A stretch of 64,000 bases of DNA from Sphingobium sp. 66-54 (lineage in GTDB: Bacteria; Pseudomonadota; Alphaproteobacteria; Sphingomonadales; Sphingomonadaceae), in assembly GCA_001899715.1 (NCBI GenBank), contig MKWI01000006.1, forward strand, positions 496,001 to 560,000, given 5' to 3'. Shown one piece after another: positions 53,633-61,855 of the stretch. The notes below the pieces were generated by a model. That model saw only the letters and a list, made by a program, of their open reading frames with translations. It was not told the DNA's origin and ran no database searches. Position numbers and translations under genes: made by a program. Position 1 is the first letter of the stretch. Each line of letters begins with the position of its first letter.

Positions 53633-53841
53633 CCAAACTCAAGCTGGGGCAGATCCCCGAGGACAAGCCCGTCAAGCTCGCCGTGGAACTGCCCGCGCCG
53701 CTGTTCGAGGATTTACGGCGCTACGGCGAGATTCTCGGCGAGGGCAGCCCGATCCCGCCCGCGCGCCTGATCGCGCCGATGCTGGAGCGGTTCATGGCCA
53801 CCGACCGCGCCTTTCGCCGGCATCGCGCGCAGGGGGACTGA
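53629..53841 (+). CDS. DUF2274 family protein
   Basis: A 70-residue protein of DUF2274 (MTKLKLGQIPEDKPVKLAVELPAPLFEDLRRYGEILG...IPPARLIAPMLERFMATDRAF). The pattern resembles a ribbon-helix-helix regulator. It is the standard last gene after trbI in these elements and may regulate the operon. ATG 53629 overlaps the trbI stop. Confidence 0.88.
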   Translation: MTKLKLGQIPEDKPVKLAVELPAPLFEDLRRYGEILGEGSPIPPARLIAPMLERFMATDRAFRRHRAQGD

Positions 53842-53857
53842 AAGCCCGTTCGCGTGG

Positions 53858-54163
53858 TCAATTGCCAAAGAACTTCTTGTGCCGCGCTCGGCCCTCCGCC
53901 TCGGTCACGGCCATCTCGGCATTGAAGCATTCGTCGCCGCGCGTCGAGCCTTCCGCGCACTGTGTCAGAACCTGCCGGGCCTCGTCGAGATGCGCCGCGA
54001 AATATTGCTTGCCGCGCGGCTCCGCGGGCGCGGCGACGGGCACAGGACTCGCGACCGCTGCTGCCGGTTCGGCCGGCGCGATCACCGGGCGCAGAACGAA
54101 ACCCGCTCCGAACCCGACGATCAGCGTGACCAGCACGATGATGAGTGTCTTTCCCTGCGTCAT
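53858..54163 (-). CDS. EexN/TrbK-like exclusion candidate
   Basis: A 101-residue protein with an N-terminal membrane anchor (TLIIVLVTLIVGFGAGFVL), a Pro/Ala linker and a C-terminal motif FAAHLDEARQVLTQCAEGSTRGDECFNAEMAVTEAEGRARHKKFFGN. Two cysteines and NAE spacing resemble EexN-type entry-exclusion proteins. AGGAG lies 6 bases before ATG 54163. It is transcribed against the trb operon, unlike the other exclusion candidate at 48967, so its expression is independent. Confidence 0.65.
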   Translation of the reverse strand: MTQGKTLIIVLVTLIVGFGAGFVLRPVIAPAEPAAAVASPVPVAAPAEPRGKQYFAAHLDEARQVLTQCAEGSTRGDECFNAEMAVTEAEGRARHKKFFGN

Positions 54164-54248
54164 GACGGCTCCTTTCTCCGGTTGCAAATCAGGCCGGCCG
54201 TTGGTTGCGATCCCGCCTGTTAACGTCGCATGTCACTGTCTCGCGCGG

Positions 54249-55160
54249 TCACGGGATGTCGAAGGACAGCGCATAGCGGTCGCGCACGAAGGCGAGGAAA
54301 CGCCTCAGCGCGGGATTGGCGTTGTCCTTTCGCCAGTAGCCCGAATAGTTGATGAAGGCCGGTCCCTGCTCGCCCTGGACGGGGCGATAGATGACGTCGG
54401 GATAGCGAGCGCCCGTCGCGCCCTCGCAGACGATCGACACGCCCAGACCGCCGCCCAGCACGCTCAGGATCGCCTCGCGGCTGGCCTGATGCATCCTGAT
54501 ATCGGGAGGCTCGCCCGCCATCATCAGGCGGCCGAGCAGCAGGTCGCGGATTTCCGGGCCGGGATCGGCGGCAGGCAGCAGAAAGCGCTCGCGCCGCAAA
54601 TCGGTCCAATGAACGGCCTCGCTTGCGGCAAGGGCATGATCTGCCGGCAACGCGGCCATGACACGCTCGTTCCACAACCCCTCACGCCGGAATCCGGCAT
54701 GGCCCGCTTCGCCGACCAGGACCGCGATATCGATCTCGCCCGTATCGAGCCCCGCGAGCAGCGCGCCCCGGTCGGCTTCCACGCCGTCGATCTCGACATC
54801 GGGATTTGCCGCTCGCCAGCCCAGTATGGTGGCGCGCAGATGGCCGGCCGAGATCGCGCTGTTGTGTCCGATCATAAGTCCCCCCGCGCGGCCCTGGCCC
54901 GCCGCCCGCATCGTTGCCACCATCTTGTCCGCGTTCGCCACCATCGACCGCGCCGCGCGGATGAACTGCGCGCCGGCGAGCGTCATGCTGACGCCGCCCT
55001 GCGAGCGGTTGAAAATCCGTCCGCCGATCACCCGCTCCAGCTTCAGGATGGCCCGGCTCAACGTCGACTGCTCCACGTCCAGCACCCTGGACGCGCGATA
55101 GAAGCTGCCATGATCCGCCGCGGCGATGGCGTAGCGAAGTTGGCGAATGTCGAAAGGCAT
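54249..55160 (-). CDS. LysR-family transcriptional regulator
   Basis: A 303-residue LysR regulator: an N-terminal winged helix (LRYAIAAADHGSFYRASRVLDVEQSTLSRAILKLERVIGGRIFNRSQGGVSMTLAG) and a substrate-binding domain from residue 90. LysR genes of this type commonly close the trb module on related elements and may control it. A 12-bp palindrome lies 42-70 bp upstream of its start. The ligand is unknown. Confidence 0.9.
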   Translation of the reverse strand: MPFDIRQLRYAIAAADHGSFYRASRVLDVEQSTLSRAILKLERVIGGRIFNRSQGGVSMTLAGAQFIRAARSMVANADKMVATMRAAGQGRAGGLMIGHNSAISAGHLRATILGWRAANPDVEIDGVEADRGALLAGLDTGEIDIAVLVGEAGHAGFRREGLWNERVMAALPADHALAASEAVHWTDLRRERFLLPAADPGPEIRDLLLGRLMMAGEPPDIRMHQASREAILSVLGGGLGVSIVCEGATGARYPDVIYRPVQGEQGPAFINYSGYWRKDNANPALRRFLAFVRDRYALSFDIP

Positions 55161-55201
55161 ATCTATTTCTTCAATCCGACATGGTCAGTACAATCTGAAT
55201 G

Positions 55202-55230
55202 GCCGATACCGAGTATAACTCGGTATCGGC
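55202..55230. promoter_or_regulatory. 12-bp palindrome upstream of LysR gene
   Basis: GCCGATACCGAG-TATAA-CTCGGTATCGGC, a perfect dyad. Its spacing (T-N11-A within the arms) is compatible with a LysR operator; it also lies just after the leftward metal operon and could be a 3'-end stem, but no T-run follows. Confidence 0.55.
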
Positions 55231-55266
55231 TGTAGAATCCCAAGGAAGGCACTCTGTTTTTATGCG

Positions 55267-55920
55267 CTAGATTAGCCGCTTTATGTCGGCATACTGGCCT
55301 TGAGTTTCCAGAAGCACGGTCACTTCGGCATCACCCCGATTGCGCCAATACCAACCATGATTGCCGTTAAACGCAGCCGTAATTACGCCTTCGCCCCTGG
55401 AAAGGCCGCGCTTCTTTTCGTAGCTGATCGATTGTCCGCCGCCGTCACCGTGGAGGTCGACATTCACGGCTCCGCCTTGAACGGTCCAGACGAAGCTCGC
55501 CTTTTCCCCTCGTTTCATCACGAGCTTCACCTCTGCACCCTCGCCGGGTTTCAGAGTGACGCTCATCCGATCAGTCCGGCCCGGCGCAGCGTCGACTGCG
55601 GGCGGGGCGTCGGCGCTCTGCCCAGGGGCGATGGTTCTTCCTGATGCAGCGGCCTCGATGATGGCCCTGCTTCTGGCATCATTCGCGGCGGTATCAACTT
55701 TCCTGTCCGCTTCGGCCTCTTCGGCGAGTTGGCGCTTTATATCCCCCATATCAGTGAAACCGAGCGCGCGGCCGATTCCGGTAGGATCGACACCATATTC
55801 GGCCGGGAGCACGATCGTGACGAGGAGCGCGACGGCTGTCACGGCAGCGATCACGGTCGAACGGATAAGCTGGCCGGATGACGGCAGTTCGGCTTGTGAG
55901 GGTATGGGCGAGTTATACAT
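55267..55920 (-). CDS. Transmembrane anchor protein (metal-resistance associated)
   Basis: A 217-residue protein with one transmembrane helix (STVIAAVTAVALLVTIVLPAEYGVDPTGIGRALGF) and a periplasmic part. The latter has a coiled Ala/Glu segment and a C-terminal beta domain (MSVTLKPGEGAEVKLVMKRGEKASFVWTVQGGAVNVDLHGDGGG...NHGWYWRNRGDAEVTVLLETQGQY). Proteins of this kind are annotated simply as transmembrane anchor proteins and travel with HupE/UreJ and heavy-metal efflux genes. The biochemical role is unknown. It lies 16 bp after hupE in the same operon. Confidence 0.75.
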   Translation of the reverse strand: MYNSPIPSQAELPSSGQLIRSTVIAAVTAVALLVTIVLPAEYGVDPTGIGRALGFTDMGDIKRQLAEEAEADRKVDTAANDARSRAIIEAAASGRTIAPGQSADAPPAVDAAPGRTDRMSVTLKPGEGAEVKLVMKRGEKASFVWTVQGGAVNVDLHGDGGGQSISYEKKRGLSRGEGVITAAFNGNHGWYWRNRGDAEVTVLLETQGQYADIKRLI

Positions 55921-55936
55921 GGTTCAAATCCTTTGA

Positions 55937-56668
55937 TCAGGCGACGACCCAGCCGGTGAGCTGATATCCGATCAGCACGAACCCGGCGGTCATCATCACG
56001 ACGTTGGCGGTGTAGGCATGACGCCAGAAGCTCGGCGTTCGGCGCCAGAAGCCCATGATGATCAGAATGGCGGCGAGCGCGAGCAACTGACCGAGTTCGA
56101 CGCCGACATTGAAGGCCAGCAGGTTAGGCAGCAGGCCGTCGGGAGAAATCTCATAGTCGATGATCTTGTTCGCCAAGCCGAAGCCGTGGCAGAAACCGAA
56201 TATCAGCGTTGCAGCCTTGGTGTTCGGCTGGAAGCCGAACCAGCGTTGGAACGCCCCAAGGTTGTCGAGCGCCTTATAGACGATCGAAAAGCCGATGATC
56301 GCGTCAATAATATAGCTGTTGATGCCGAAGTCGAAGAAAACGCCCAGCAGCATGGTCGTCGAATGGCCGATCGCGAACAGGCTGACATAGATCGCGATAT
56401 GCTTCATCCGATAGAGGAAGAAGATGATCCCGAACAGAAATAAAATATGATCGTATCCCGTCACCATATGTTTGGCGCCGAGATACATAAACTCCAGCAG
56501 GTGAACCCCGCTGATCTCCTGGATATAGCCCTTATCGCCTTCGGCGACGGCATGGGCGAAGGCGGTGCCGGTCCAAAGAACGAGGCTCAGCCCGGTCAAG
56601 AACAATAACATTAGGAGCCGGGAGGACGCACGTCGTCCGTGCGCCGGCTCAGTAAAAGCCTGTATCAT
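55937..56668 (-). CDS. HupE/UreJ family metal permease
   Basis: A 243-residue membrane protein with an N-terminal signal-like segment (LLMLLFLTGLSLVLWTGTAFAHA) and six or so helices. HMVTGYDHILFLFGIIFF carries the H-x5-DH motif and GFCHGFGLANK the second conserved His, as in HupE/UreJ proteins that move nickel or cobalt. It is the middle gene of the leftward metal operon. Direction of transport (uptake or release) is not evident from sequence. Confidence 0.83.
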   Translation of the reverse strand: MIQAFTEPAHGRRASSRLLMLLFLTGLSLVLWTGTAFAHAVAEGDKGYIQEISGVHLLEFMYLGAKHMVTGYDHILFLFGIIFFLYRMKHIAIYVSLFAIGHSTTMLLGVFFDFGINSYIIDAIIGFSIVYKALDNLGAFQRWFGFQPNTKAATLIFGFCHGFGLANKIIDYEISPDGLLPNLLAFNVGVELGQLLALAAILIIMGFWRRTPSFWRHAYTANVVMMTAGFVLIGYQLTGWVVA

Positions 56669-56718
56669 GAGAATACCTGTCTATCTATGTGAATTGCCGC
56701 GCTGGCGCGGCGTCGCGG

Positions 56719-57108
56719 TCACATCGAGGACAGGTACTCCGGGGGGCGGTCCATAGGGTCGCTGTTGCGGCCGCTCAATATCGGTCCGGCCTGAGGTGGC
56801 CATCCCTGTTGCACAAGAGGGAGATCGACGCCTGACTGGGCAACACCGATAGGCGTATCATGGCTATGGTCGGCCGGGTTATGCCCATGCACATGGCCAC
56901 GCACGCGCTCGCCATCATCGCCGTCGTCATGGATGTGGCCGTGGGCAGCGGATTGCTGCTTTAATTCGGCATGGCGTTCTGCCTCCGCAGCGAGCGTTGC
57001 ACTAGGGGCGTGGCGTGCAATAGCCTGACAAGCGGAAAGTTGCACAGCAAAGGCGAGCAGGCCCAACAGAAAGCGGCGGAATGTTTGACTTGAAAACAGT
57101 GTGGACAT
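56719..57108 (-). CDS. Exported histidine-rich protein
   Basis: A 129-residue protein with a signal peptide (FRRFLLGLLAFAVQLSACQAIA, possible lipobox LSAC) and a His/Asp-rich middle (HGHIHDDGDDGERVRGHVHGHNPADHSHD) suited to binding divalent metals in the periplasm. No defined family is recognised. It lies between the CsoR-type repressor and hupE on the same strand, which supports a metal-buffer or metallochaperone role; that role is inferred. Confidence 0.68.
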   Translation of the reverse strand: MSTLFSSQTFRRFLLGLLAFAVQLSACQAIARHAPSATLAAEAERHAELKQQSAAHGHIHDDGDDGERVRGHVHGHNPADHSHDTPIGVAQSGVDLPLVQQGWPPQAGPILSGRNSDPMDRPPEYLSSM

Positions 57109-57141
57109 GGCTCCGTCGCTGTTCTTTCCCGGCTGCGTCGG

Positions 57142-57408
57142 TTAGAGATATTTAGAGATAGCTTGAAACTCAGCCATCGCCTTTTCGCCGTGCGCCGGAT
57201 CGCCACCGATGCAGTGGCTGAGGTGATCCTGGATCAAGGTTCGCTTGGCGGTCGCGATCGCCTTTTCGACCGCCTGCAATTGCATGGCGATATCGGAGCA
57301 GGATCGTCCGTTCTCGATCATGTCCACGATGCTGCGTAAATGACCGGTAGCCCGGTTGAGGCGTTTGACGATTGCGGGATGGGTCGAGTGAGGATGGGGA
57401 TGGGACAT
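57142..57408 (-). CDS. CsoR/RcnR-family metal-sensing repressor (DUF156)
   Basis: An 88-residue all-helical repressor. Putative metal ligands are Cys37, His62 and Cys66, spaced exactly like the Cu(I) ligands of CsoR (C-x24-H-x3-C), with extra N-terminal histidines (MSHPHPHSTH) that recall the His3 site of nickel/cobalt sensors of the RcnR type. Metal binding releases DNA in this family. ATG 57408 is chosen over an upstream ATG because the family starts here. It diverges from the MFS/czc operon and the matching operator lies 155 bp away. Confidence 0.9.
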   Translation of the reverse strand: MSHPHPHSTHPAIVKRLNRATGHLRSIVDMIENGRSCSDIAMQLQAVEKAIATAKRTLIQDHLSHCIGGDPAHGEKAMAEFQAISKYL

Positions 57409-57562
57409 CTTCTTATCATCGTTACCTAAGGTCATGCTGTCGAGACGTAGTTTTCGGTTCACCGACCGCCAGGTAGGAATTTGATCATGATGCCACCGAC
57501 CGAAAGAGCGATCGACACCAGTCCTTTATTGACCTTTTAACCGCAACGAGGATAAAGGCAAG

Positions 57563-57580
57563 TATCCCCCTGGGGGGATA
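57563..57580. promoter_or_regulatory. CsoR/RcnR-type operator overlapping MFS start
   Basis: TATCCCCC-TG-GGGGGATA, a perfect G/C-tract dyad with flanking TA, the DNA shape recognised by CsoR/RcnR/FrmR repressors. Its last base is the A of the MFS start codon. Repressor binding would block transcription through, or initiation of, the rightward efflux operon. Confidence 0.78.
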
Positions 57581-58944
57581 TGCCCGACTCGTTGGAAACC
57601 ATGCTCGCCGTTCTTGCGAACCGAACCTACCGGCATCTGCTGCTCGCCCAGGTCATCGCCCTGGTCGGGACCGGCCTTGCGACCGTGGCGCTCGGCTTGC
57701 TGGCCTACGATCTCGCTGGCGGCAATGCGGGCGCTGTCTTGGGAACAGCTCTCGCTATCAAGATGGTCGCCTATATCGGGATTGCGCCCATCGCCGGGGC
57801 CTTTGCTGATCGCGTCCCGCGCAGGGCGCTGCTCGTTTCTCTGGACCTCGTGCGCGCGGCCGTTGCGATCTGCCTGCCCTTCGTGAGCGAGATTTGGCAA
57901 ATCTATGTCCTGATCTTCGTGCTCCAGGCTGCCTCGGCGGCATTTACGCCGACCTTCCAGGCGACCATTCCCGACGTCCTGCCCGATGAGCGCGACTATA
58001 CCCGCGCGCTCTCGCTGTCGCGCCTCGCCTATGACATGGAGAATATCACCAGCCCGATGCTGGCGGCCGCCTTGTTGACCGTGATCAATTTCCATTGGCT
58101 GTTTTCCGGCACGGCGATCGGTTTCATCGGTTCGGCGCTGCTAGTCGTTTCGGTCATTCTGCCGCGCGCCGAGCGGTCAGCAGATCGGCAGGAAAGCCTC
58201 TATGCCAAGACCACGCGCGGGATGCGTATCTACCTCCAGACGCCGCGCTTGCTCGGTCTGCTGGCGATTACCTTGTCCGCCGCCGCCGCCAGCTCTATGG
58301 TAATCGTCAACACCGTGGTCATCGTCCAGAGCTTACTCGGGATGGCCCAACGCGACGTGGCGCTGACTCTGGCAGCTTATGGTCTGGGTTCGATCGCCGC
58401 AGCCCTGCTTCTGCCCCGATTGCTCGACAGGATCGATGATCGAAGGGTTATGGTCGGTGCAGCTGTCGCCCTGTCTGTGGGCCTCGGCGCAATGACCTGG
58501 ATCAGTATCGCCGTTCCGGTCGGTCCTTCGTACTGGCACATGTTGCTCGCTGGTTGGGTCGTGCTGGGGATCGCATATTCGATGAGCGTCACGCCTTCGG
58601 GGCGGTTGCTCAAACGATCGGCCAATGCAGAAGACAGGCCGGCGCTGTTTGCCGCACAGTTTGCTCTCAGCCACATATGCTGGCTGATATGCTATCCGCT
58701 GGTTGGTCAACTCGGCGCCAATATCTCCATGACCGCTGCGTTCGGTGCGATGGCGATTTTTGCAAGTGCGGGCACGATTTTTGCCTTGCTATTTTGGCCG
58801 TCTGACGACCCCGATGTCGTGCCGCACGAGCATGACGATCTACCGAAGGATCATGAGCATATTCGTCTATATCATACGGGCGACGGTGCCGCACACGCCT
58901 ATATGATCGACGATCTCCACCCGCATTGGGCGAGGCGGGCATGA
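57580..58944 (+). CDS. MFS metal exporter with His-rich C-terminus
   Basis: A 454-residue major facilitator transporter with 12 hydrophobic helices (LLLAQVIALVGTGLATVALGLLAYDLAGG ... GAFADRVPRRALLVSLDLVRA, the MFS loop-2 motif). The tail HEHDDLPKDHEHIRLYH...HPHW is His-rich, as in NreB-type nickel exporters. ATG 57580 overlaps the operator; ATG 57601 with an upstream GGAAA is an equally possible start. It heads the rightward operon with czcCBA and likely exports Ni2+ or Co2+. Confidence 0.82.
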   Translation: MPDSLETMLAVLANRTYRHLLLAQVIALVGTGLATVALGLLAYDLAGGNAGAVLGTALAIKMVAYIGIAPIAGAFADRVPRRALLVSLDLVRAAVAICLPFVSEIWQIYVLIFVLQAASAAFTPTFQATIPDVLPDERDYTRALSLSRLAYDMENITSPMLAAALLTVINFHWLFSGTAIGFIGSALLVVSVILPRAERSADRQESLYAKTTRGMRIYLQTPRLLGLLAITLSAAAASSMVIVNTVVIVQSLLGMAQRDVALTLAAYGLGSIAAALLLPRLLDRIDDRRVMVGAAVALSVGLGAMTWISIAVPVGPSYWHMLLAGWVVLGIAYSMSVTPSGRLLKRSANAEDRPALFAAQFALSHICWLICYPLVGQLGANISMTAAFGAMAIFASAGTIFALLFWPSDDPDVVPHEHDDLPKDHEHIRLYHTGDGAAHAYMIDDLHPHWARRA

Positions 58945-59381
58945 GGGCCGTTCGCTGTCTTGCGGGAAGGTCGGGATTGCCGATTTGCGCATTTGCCGAT
59001 AGTAAAAAGAAGATGCGCCTCGGCCAACGCCATGTCCTTCATGCAAAAGCCGCCAATCGATACCTCATCGTTGGCGCGCTGTTGGCCATGCTAGCGATGC
59101 TCAACGTGCTCGGCTTGAATGCTTGGCACAGTTCGATGGCCGGCCATGATGAGACGAGGATCGAAAGCGCTCTTGTCCAGCATGATGACGATAGTCCGTC
59201 CATGCCGGAAGTCGATCTTCATAAGGCGACCCACACGGTCATTCATGGGTTGGCGGACATCGTGCCTAGCACTGGCATGACTGCTACTTTCTTCGCCGTT
59301 TCAGGCGACTGGTTCGTTTCCAAAGACTTCGTCATCAGCGGTCTTTTACCGGAAGCCCTTCTGCGTCCCCCACGAGGCTGA
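58941..59381 (+). CDS. Small membrane protein of the metal operon
   Basis: A 146-residue protein with one transmembrane helix (YLIVGALLAMLAMLNVLGLNAWHSS) and a periplasmic segment containing scattered His (HSSMAGHDE, HKATHTVIHG). No family recognised. ATG 58941 overlaps the MFS stop (ATGA), so it is co-translated; a later ATG at 59013 could also serve. Similar small proteins precede czcC in sphingomonad metal clusters, from memory. Function unknown, possibly metal sensing or binding. Confidence 0.62.
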   Translation: MRAVRCLAGRSGLPICAFADSKKKMRLGQRHVLHAKAANRYLIVGALLAMLAMLNVLGLNAWHSSMAGHDETRIESALVQHDDDSPSMPEVDLHKATHTVIHGLADIVPSTGMTATFFAVSGDWFVSKDFVISGLLPEALLRPPRG

Positions 59382-59432
59382 TGCCCGCGCGCCGACCGGC
59401 GTTCCGCAAGCATAACCTCAAGGAAAATCCAA

Positions 59433-60701
59433 ATGACCGATTATATCGGCCAACGGCGCGTTCGCGTGGCGCTGTTTGGCCTGTTCACGGCGGCCGGCGG
59501 CCTGATGTGCACAAGTGTAAACGCGCAAACCGCCCCGCCTTTCGCAGAACTCTTTCGCGAGACACAGGAAGCGCCGCGTCAGGTGATCCTGGAAGCAGAT
59601 GTCGAACGCGCCGAGGGCCTGGCCCGGCAAGCACGGGCACGGCCCAATCCCAGCATTGGGGTGATGACCGAGAACATCGCCGGTCAACAGCCCTATAGAG
59701 GTTTCGACCGGGCCGAGAGCACACTGCAACTCAACCAGGTCATCGAGCTGGGCGGCAAACGCTCCGCGCGCATTGCGGCTGGCGAAGCGGGAGTCGTAGC
59801 CGCTCGCGCCAGGAGCAGGGATGGTCGCCTGGCCTATGCCTATGATCTTGCCCGCGCTTACGGCGCGGCGGAGATCGCTGATCGACGAATCACTCTGGCG
59901 GAAGATGAAGTCGAGGAGGCCGAGACTGACCTGCGTGCTGCACGCGCGCTCGTTGGGGCTGGAAAGGAAGCGCGGCTGCGCAGCCTTCAGGCCGAGACCG
60001 AGGTCAATTCTTTACGGGCATCCGTGGACACGGCGAAGGCCGAGCGGGTCGGCGCCTATGCGCGCCTTTCCGCGCTTGCTGGTCAGACGACACCGTTCAC
60101 TACCTTGTCCGAACCTCTCCTGGGAAGGTTCGAGGCGCGGTCCGGCTATGGTCCCGTGGACCCGATGCAGACCGCACCTTACCTCGCCGCCAAGGCTGAG
60201 CGAGAGGCGGCAGCGCATCGTGTGATCGTGGCACGGCGTCAAGCAGTGCCGGACGTGACGGCGTCAGTCGGCGTCCGTCGTTTGGAAGTCGACAAGGCCA
60301 ATGCGATCATCGCGGGGATAACTGTCCCCTTTCCGCTGTTCGATCGCAATCGCGGGAACATTGCCGCCGCCCAGGCGGAGCTACGCGGCGCGGAAGCGCG
60401 GGCAAATGCTACCTTGCTAGAATTGGAAGCAGAAATCAGCGCCGCTGTCGCCCTCAACGAAGCGGCGGACGCGCGTGTCGCAGCGGCCGAACAGACGCTG
60501 CGAACGGCAGACGAGACCTACCGGCTTGCTCGCATCGCCTACGAGTCCGGCAAGTCGCCCCTGATCGAACTCATCGCGGCAAGGCACGGGCTGGGACTTG
60601 CGCGCGGGGTCGTTCTCGACGCTGCCGCTGCCCGCCTCGATGCCCGCGCCAATCTCGCCCGTCTCCAGGGCCTCACCATCACCGGAGAACCGGTCCAATG
60701 A
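59433..60701 (+). CDS. czcC: CzcC-type outer membrane efflux protein
   Basis: A 422-residue TolC-family protein with a signal peptide (VALFGLFTAAGGLMCTSVNAQ) and two repeated outer-membrane-efflux domains (ARARPNPSIGVMTENI, LNQVIELGGKRSARI, ITVPFPLFDRNRGNIAAAQAEL, ESGKSPLIELIAARHGLG). It forms the outer channel of a heavy-metal RND pump with the CzcB and CzcA encoded next. AAGGAAAA precedes ATG 59433. Overlaps czcB by ATGA. Confidence 0.92.
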   Translation: MTDYIGQRRVRVALFGLFTAAGGLMCTSVNAQTAPPFAELFRETQEAPRQVILEADVERAEGLARQARARPNPSIGVMTENIAGQQPYRGFDRAESTLQLNQVIELGGKRSARIAAGEAGVVAARARSRDGRLAYAYDLARAYGAAEIADRRITLAEDEVEEAETDLRAARALVGAGKEARLRSLQAETEVNSLRASVDTAKAERVGAYARLSALAGQTTPFTTLSEPLLGRFEARSGYGPVDPMQTAPYLAAKAEREAAAHRVIVARRQAVPDVTASVGVRRLEVDKANAIIAGITVPFPLFDRNRGNIAAAQAELRGAEARANATLLELEAEISAAVALNEAADARVAAAEQTLRTADETYRLARIAYESGKSPLIELIAARHGLGLARGVVLDAAAARLDARANLARLQGLTITGEPVQ

Positions 60702-61855
60702 ACGACAAGAACCGCCTCTATGCCGGTGCCGCCCTTGGGCTGGTCGCCGCCGCCGCGCTCGGCTTCGGTGCCGCGCGCCTCACGCAGCCTTCCGCCTCTG
60801 CTCCGGCAGCAGAAACGGAGTCGCAAGCTTCGGCTGCACCAACCGATACGATAGCCATATCGCAGCAGGGCATCGCCGCGTCACAGATCGGCATTGCTCC
60901 CGCCGCGTCCGGTGAACTGGACGCGGCGATCCCGGCCGCCGCCACGGTTGAAGCTACGCCGGATGCCGAGGCGGTGTTGACCGCAAGAGCGCCCGGCACC
61001 GTGACCCGAATCTTCAAGCGGATCGGCGATCCCGTCGGGCAAGGTGAAACCCTCGCTCTCGTTGAGAGCCGGGATGCTTCGACGATCGCCGCCGATCAGG
61101 CGGCGGCGGCGGCGCGCGTCACGCTCGCCAACCGCCAGCTCGCGCGTGAGCGGGGCTTGCTGGCGCAAGGTGTGAGTCCGAGAGCTGACTATGAAGCCGC
61201 CGAAGCGAATCTCGCCGTCGCACAGGCCGATGCCCGCCGGGCGAGCGCGGCTGCGGGCGCAGCAAGGGTGTCGAGAGACGGCCGCTCGGTCGCGGTGGTG
61301 AGCCCGGTCAGTGGCCGCATCACGTCGGCTCCCGCCAATCTCGGCCAGTTCGTCGCTGCGGAAACCGAACTGTTCCGCGTTGCCGATCCGCGCCGTCTGC
61401 AAATCACGGCCAGCATTCCTCCGGCAGACGCCGGGCGCGTGCGCACAGGCGATCGCGTCGAACTCACCGTCAGCGACGGCCGCACCATCGAGGGCCGCGT
61501 CCGGTCCGCGACCGGCGTGATCGATCCGCAGAGCCGGGCAGCGACCGTCGTCATCGAGCCGAAGGGTGACGCGGGCTTGCTCGCTCCGGGGCAGCTCGTC
61601 CAGGCGCGCATTTTTGCGAGCGGCGGTGCCGTCAAAGATGGCGTTATGGTGCCGCAGGATGCCGTGCAGACGATCGGGGATCGCACCGTCGTCTTCGTTC
61701 GGACCCGTGACGGCTTCAAGGCGCAGACGGTCCAGGCCGGCAGCCGCAGCGGCGGGCTCGTTGCCATCGTCTCCGGCCTCAAGGCCGGGACGCCGATCGC
61801 CACCACCAACGCTTTCCTGCTGAAAGCCGAACTCGAAAAGGAGTCGGCGGAATGA
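60698..61855 (+). CDS. czcB: CzcB-type membrane fusion protein
   Basis: A 385-residue periplasmic adaptor: an N-terminal anchor (GAALGLVAAAALGFGAARL), lipoyl halves (ARAPGTVTRIFKRIGDPVGQGETLALVES and VVSPVSGRITSAPANLGQFV), a helical hairpin between them and a beta-barrel domain (RTIEGRVRSATGVIDPQSRAATVVIEP). It bridges CzcA and CzcC. No N-terminal His-rich metal-binding extension is present. Overlaps czcA by ATGA. Confidence 0.93.
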   Translation: MNDKNRLYAGAALGLVAAAALGFGAARLTQPSASAPAAETESQASAAPTDTIAISQQGIAASQIGIAPAASGELDAAIPAAATVEATPDAEAVLTARAPGTVTRIFKRIGDPVGQGETLALVESRDASTIAADQAAAAARVTLANRQLARERGLLAQGVSPRADYEAAEANLAVAQADARRASAAAGAARVSRDGRSVAVVSPVSGRITSAPANLGQFVAAETELFRVADPRRLQITASIPPADAGRVRTGDRVELTVSDGRTIEGRVRSATGVIDPQSRAATVVIEPKGDAGLLAPGQLVQARIFASGGAVKDGVMVPQDAVQTIGDRTVVFVRTRDGFKAQTVQAGSRSGGLVAIVSGLKAGTPIATTNAFLLKAELEKESAE

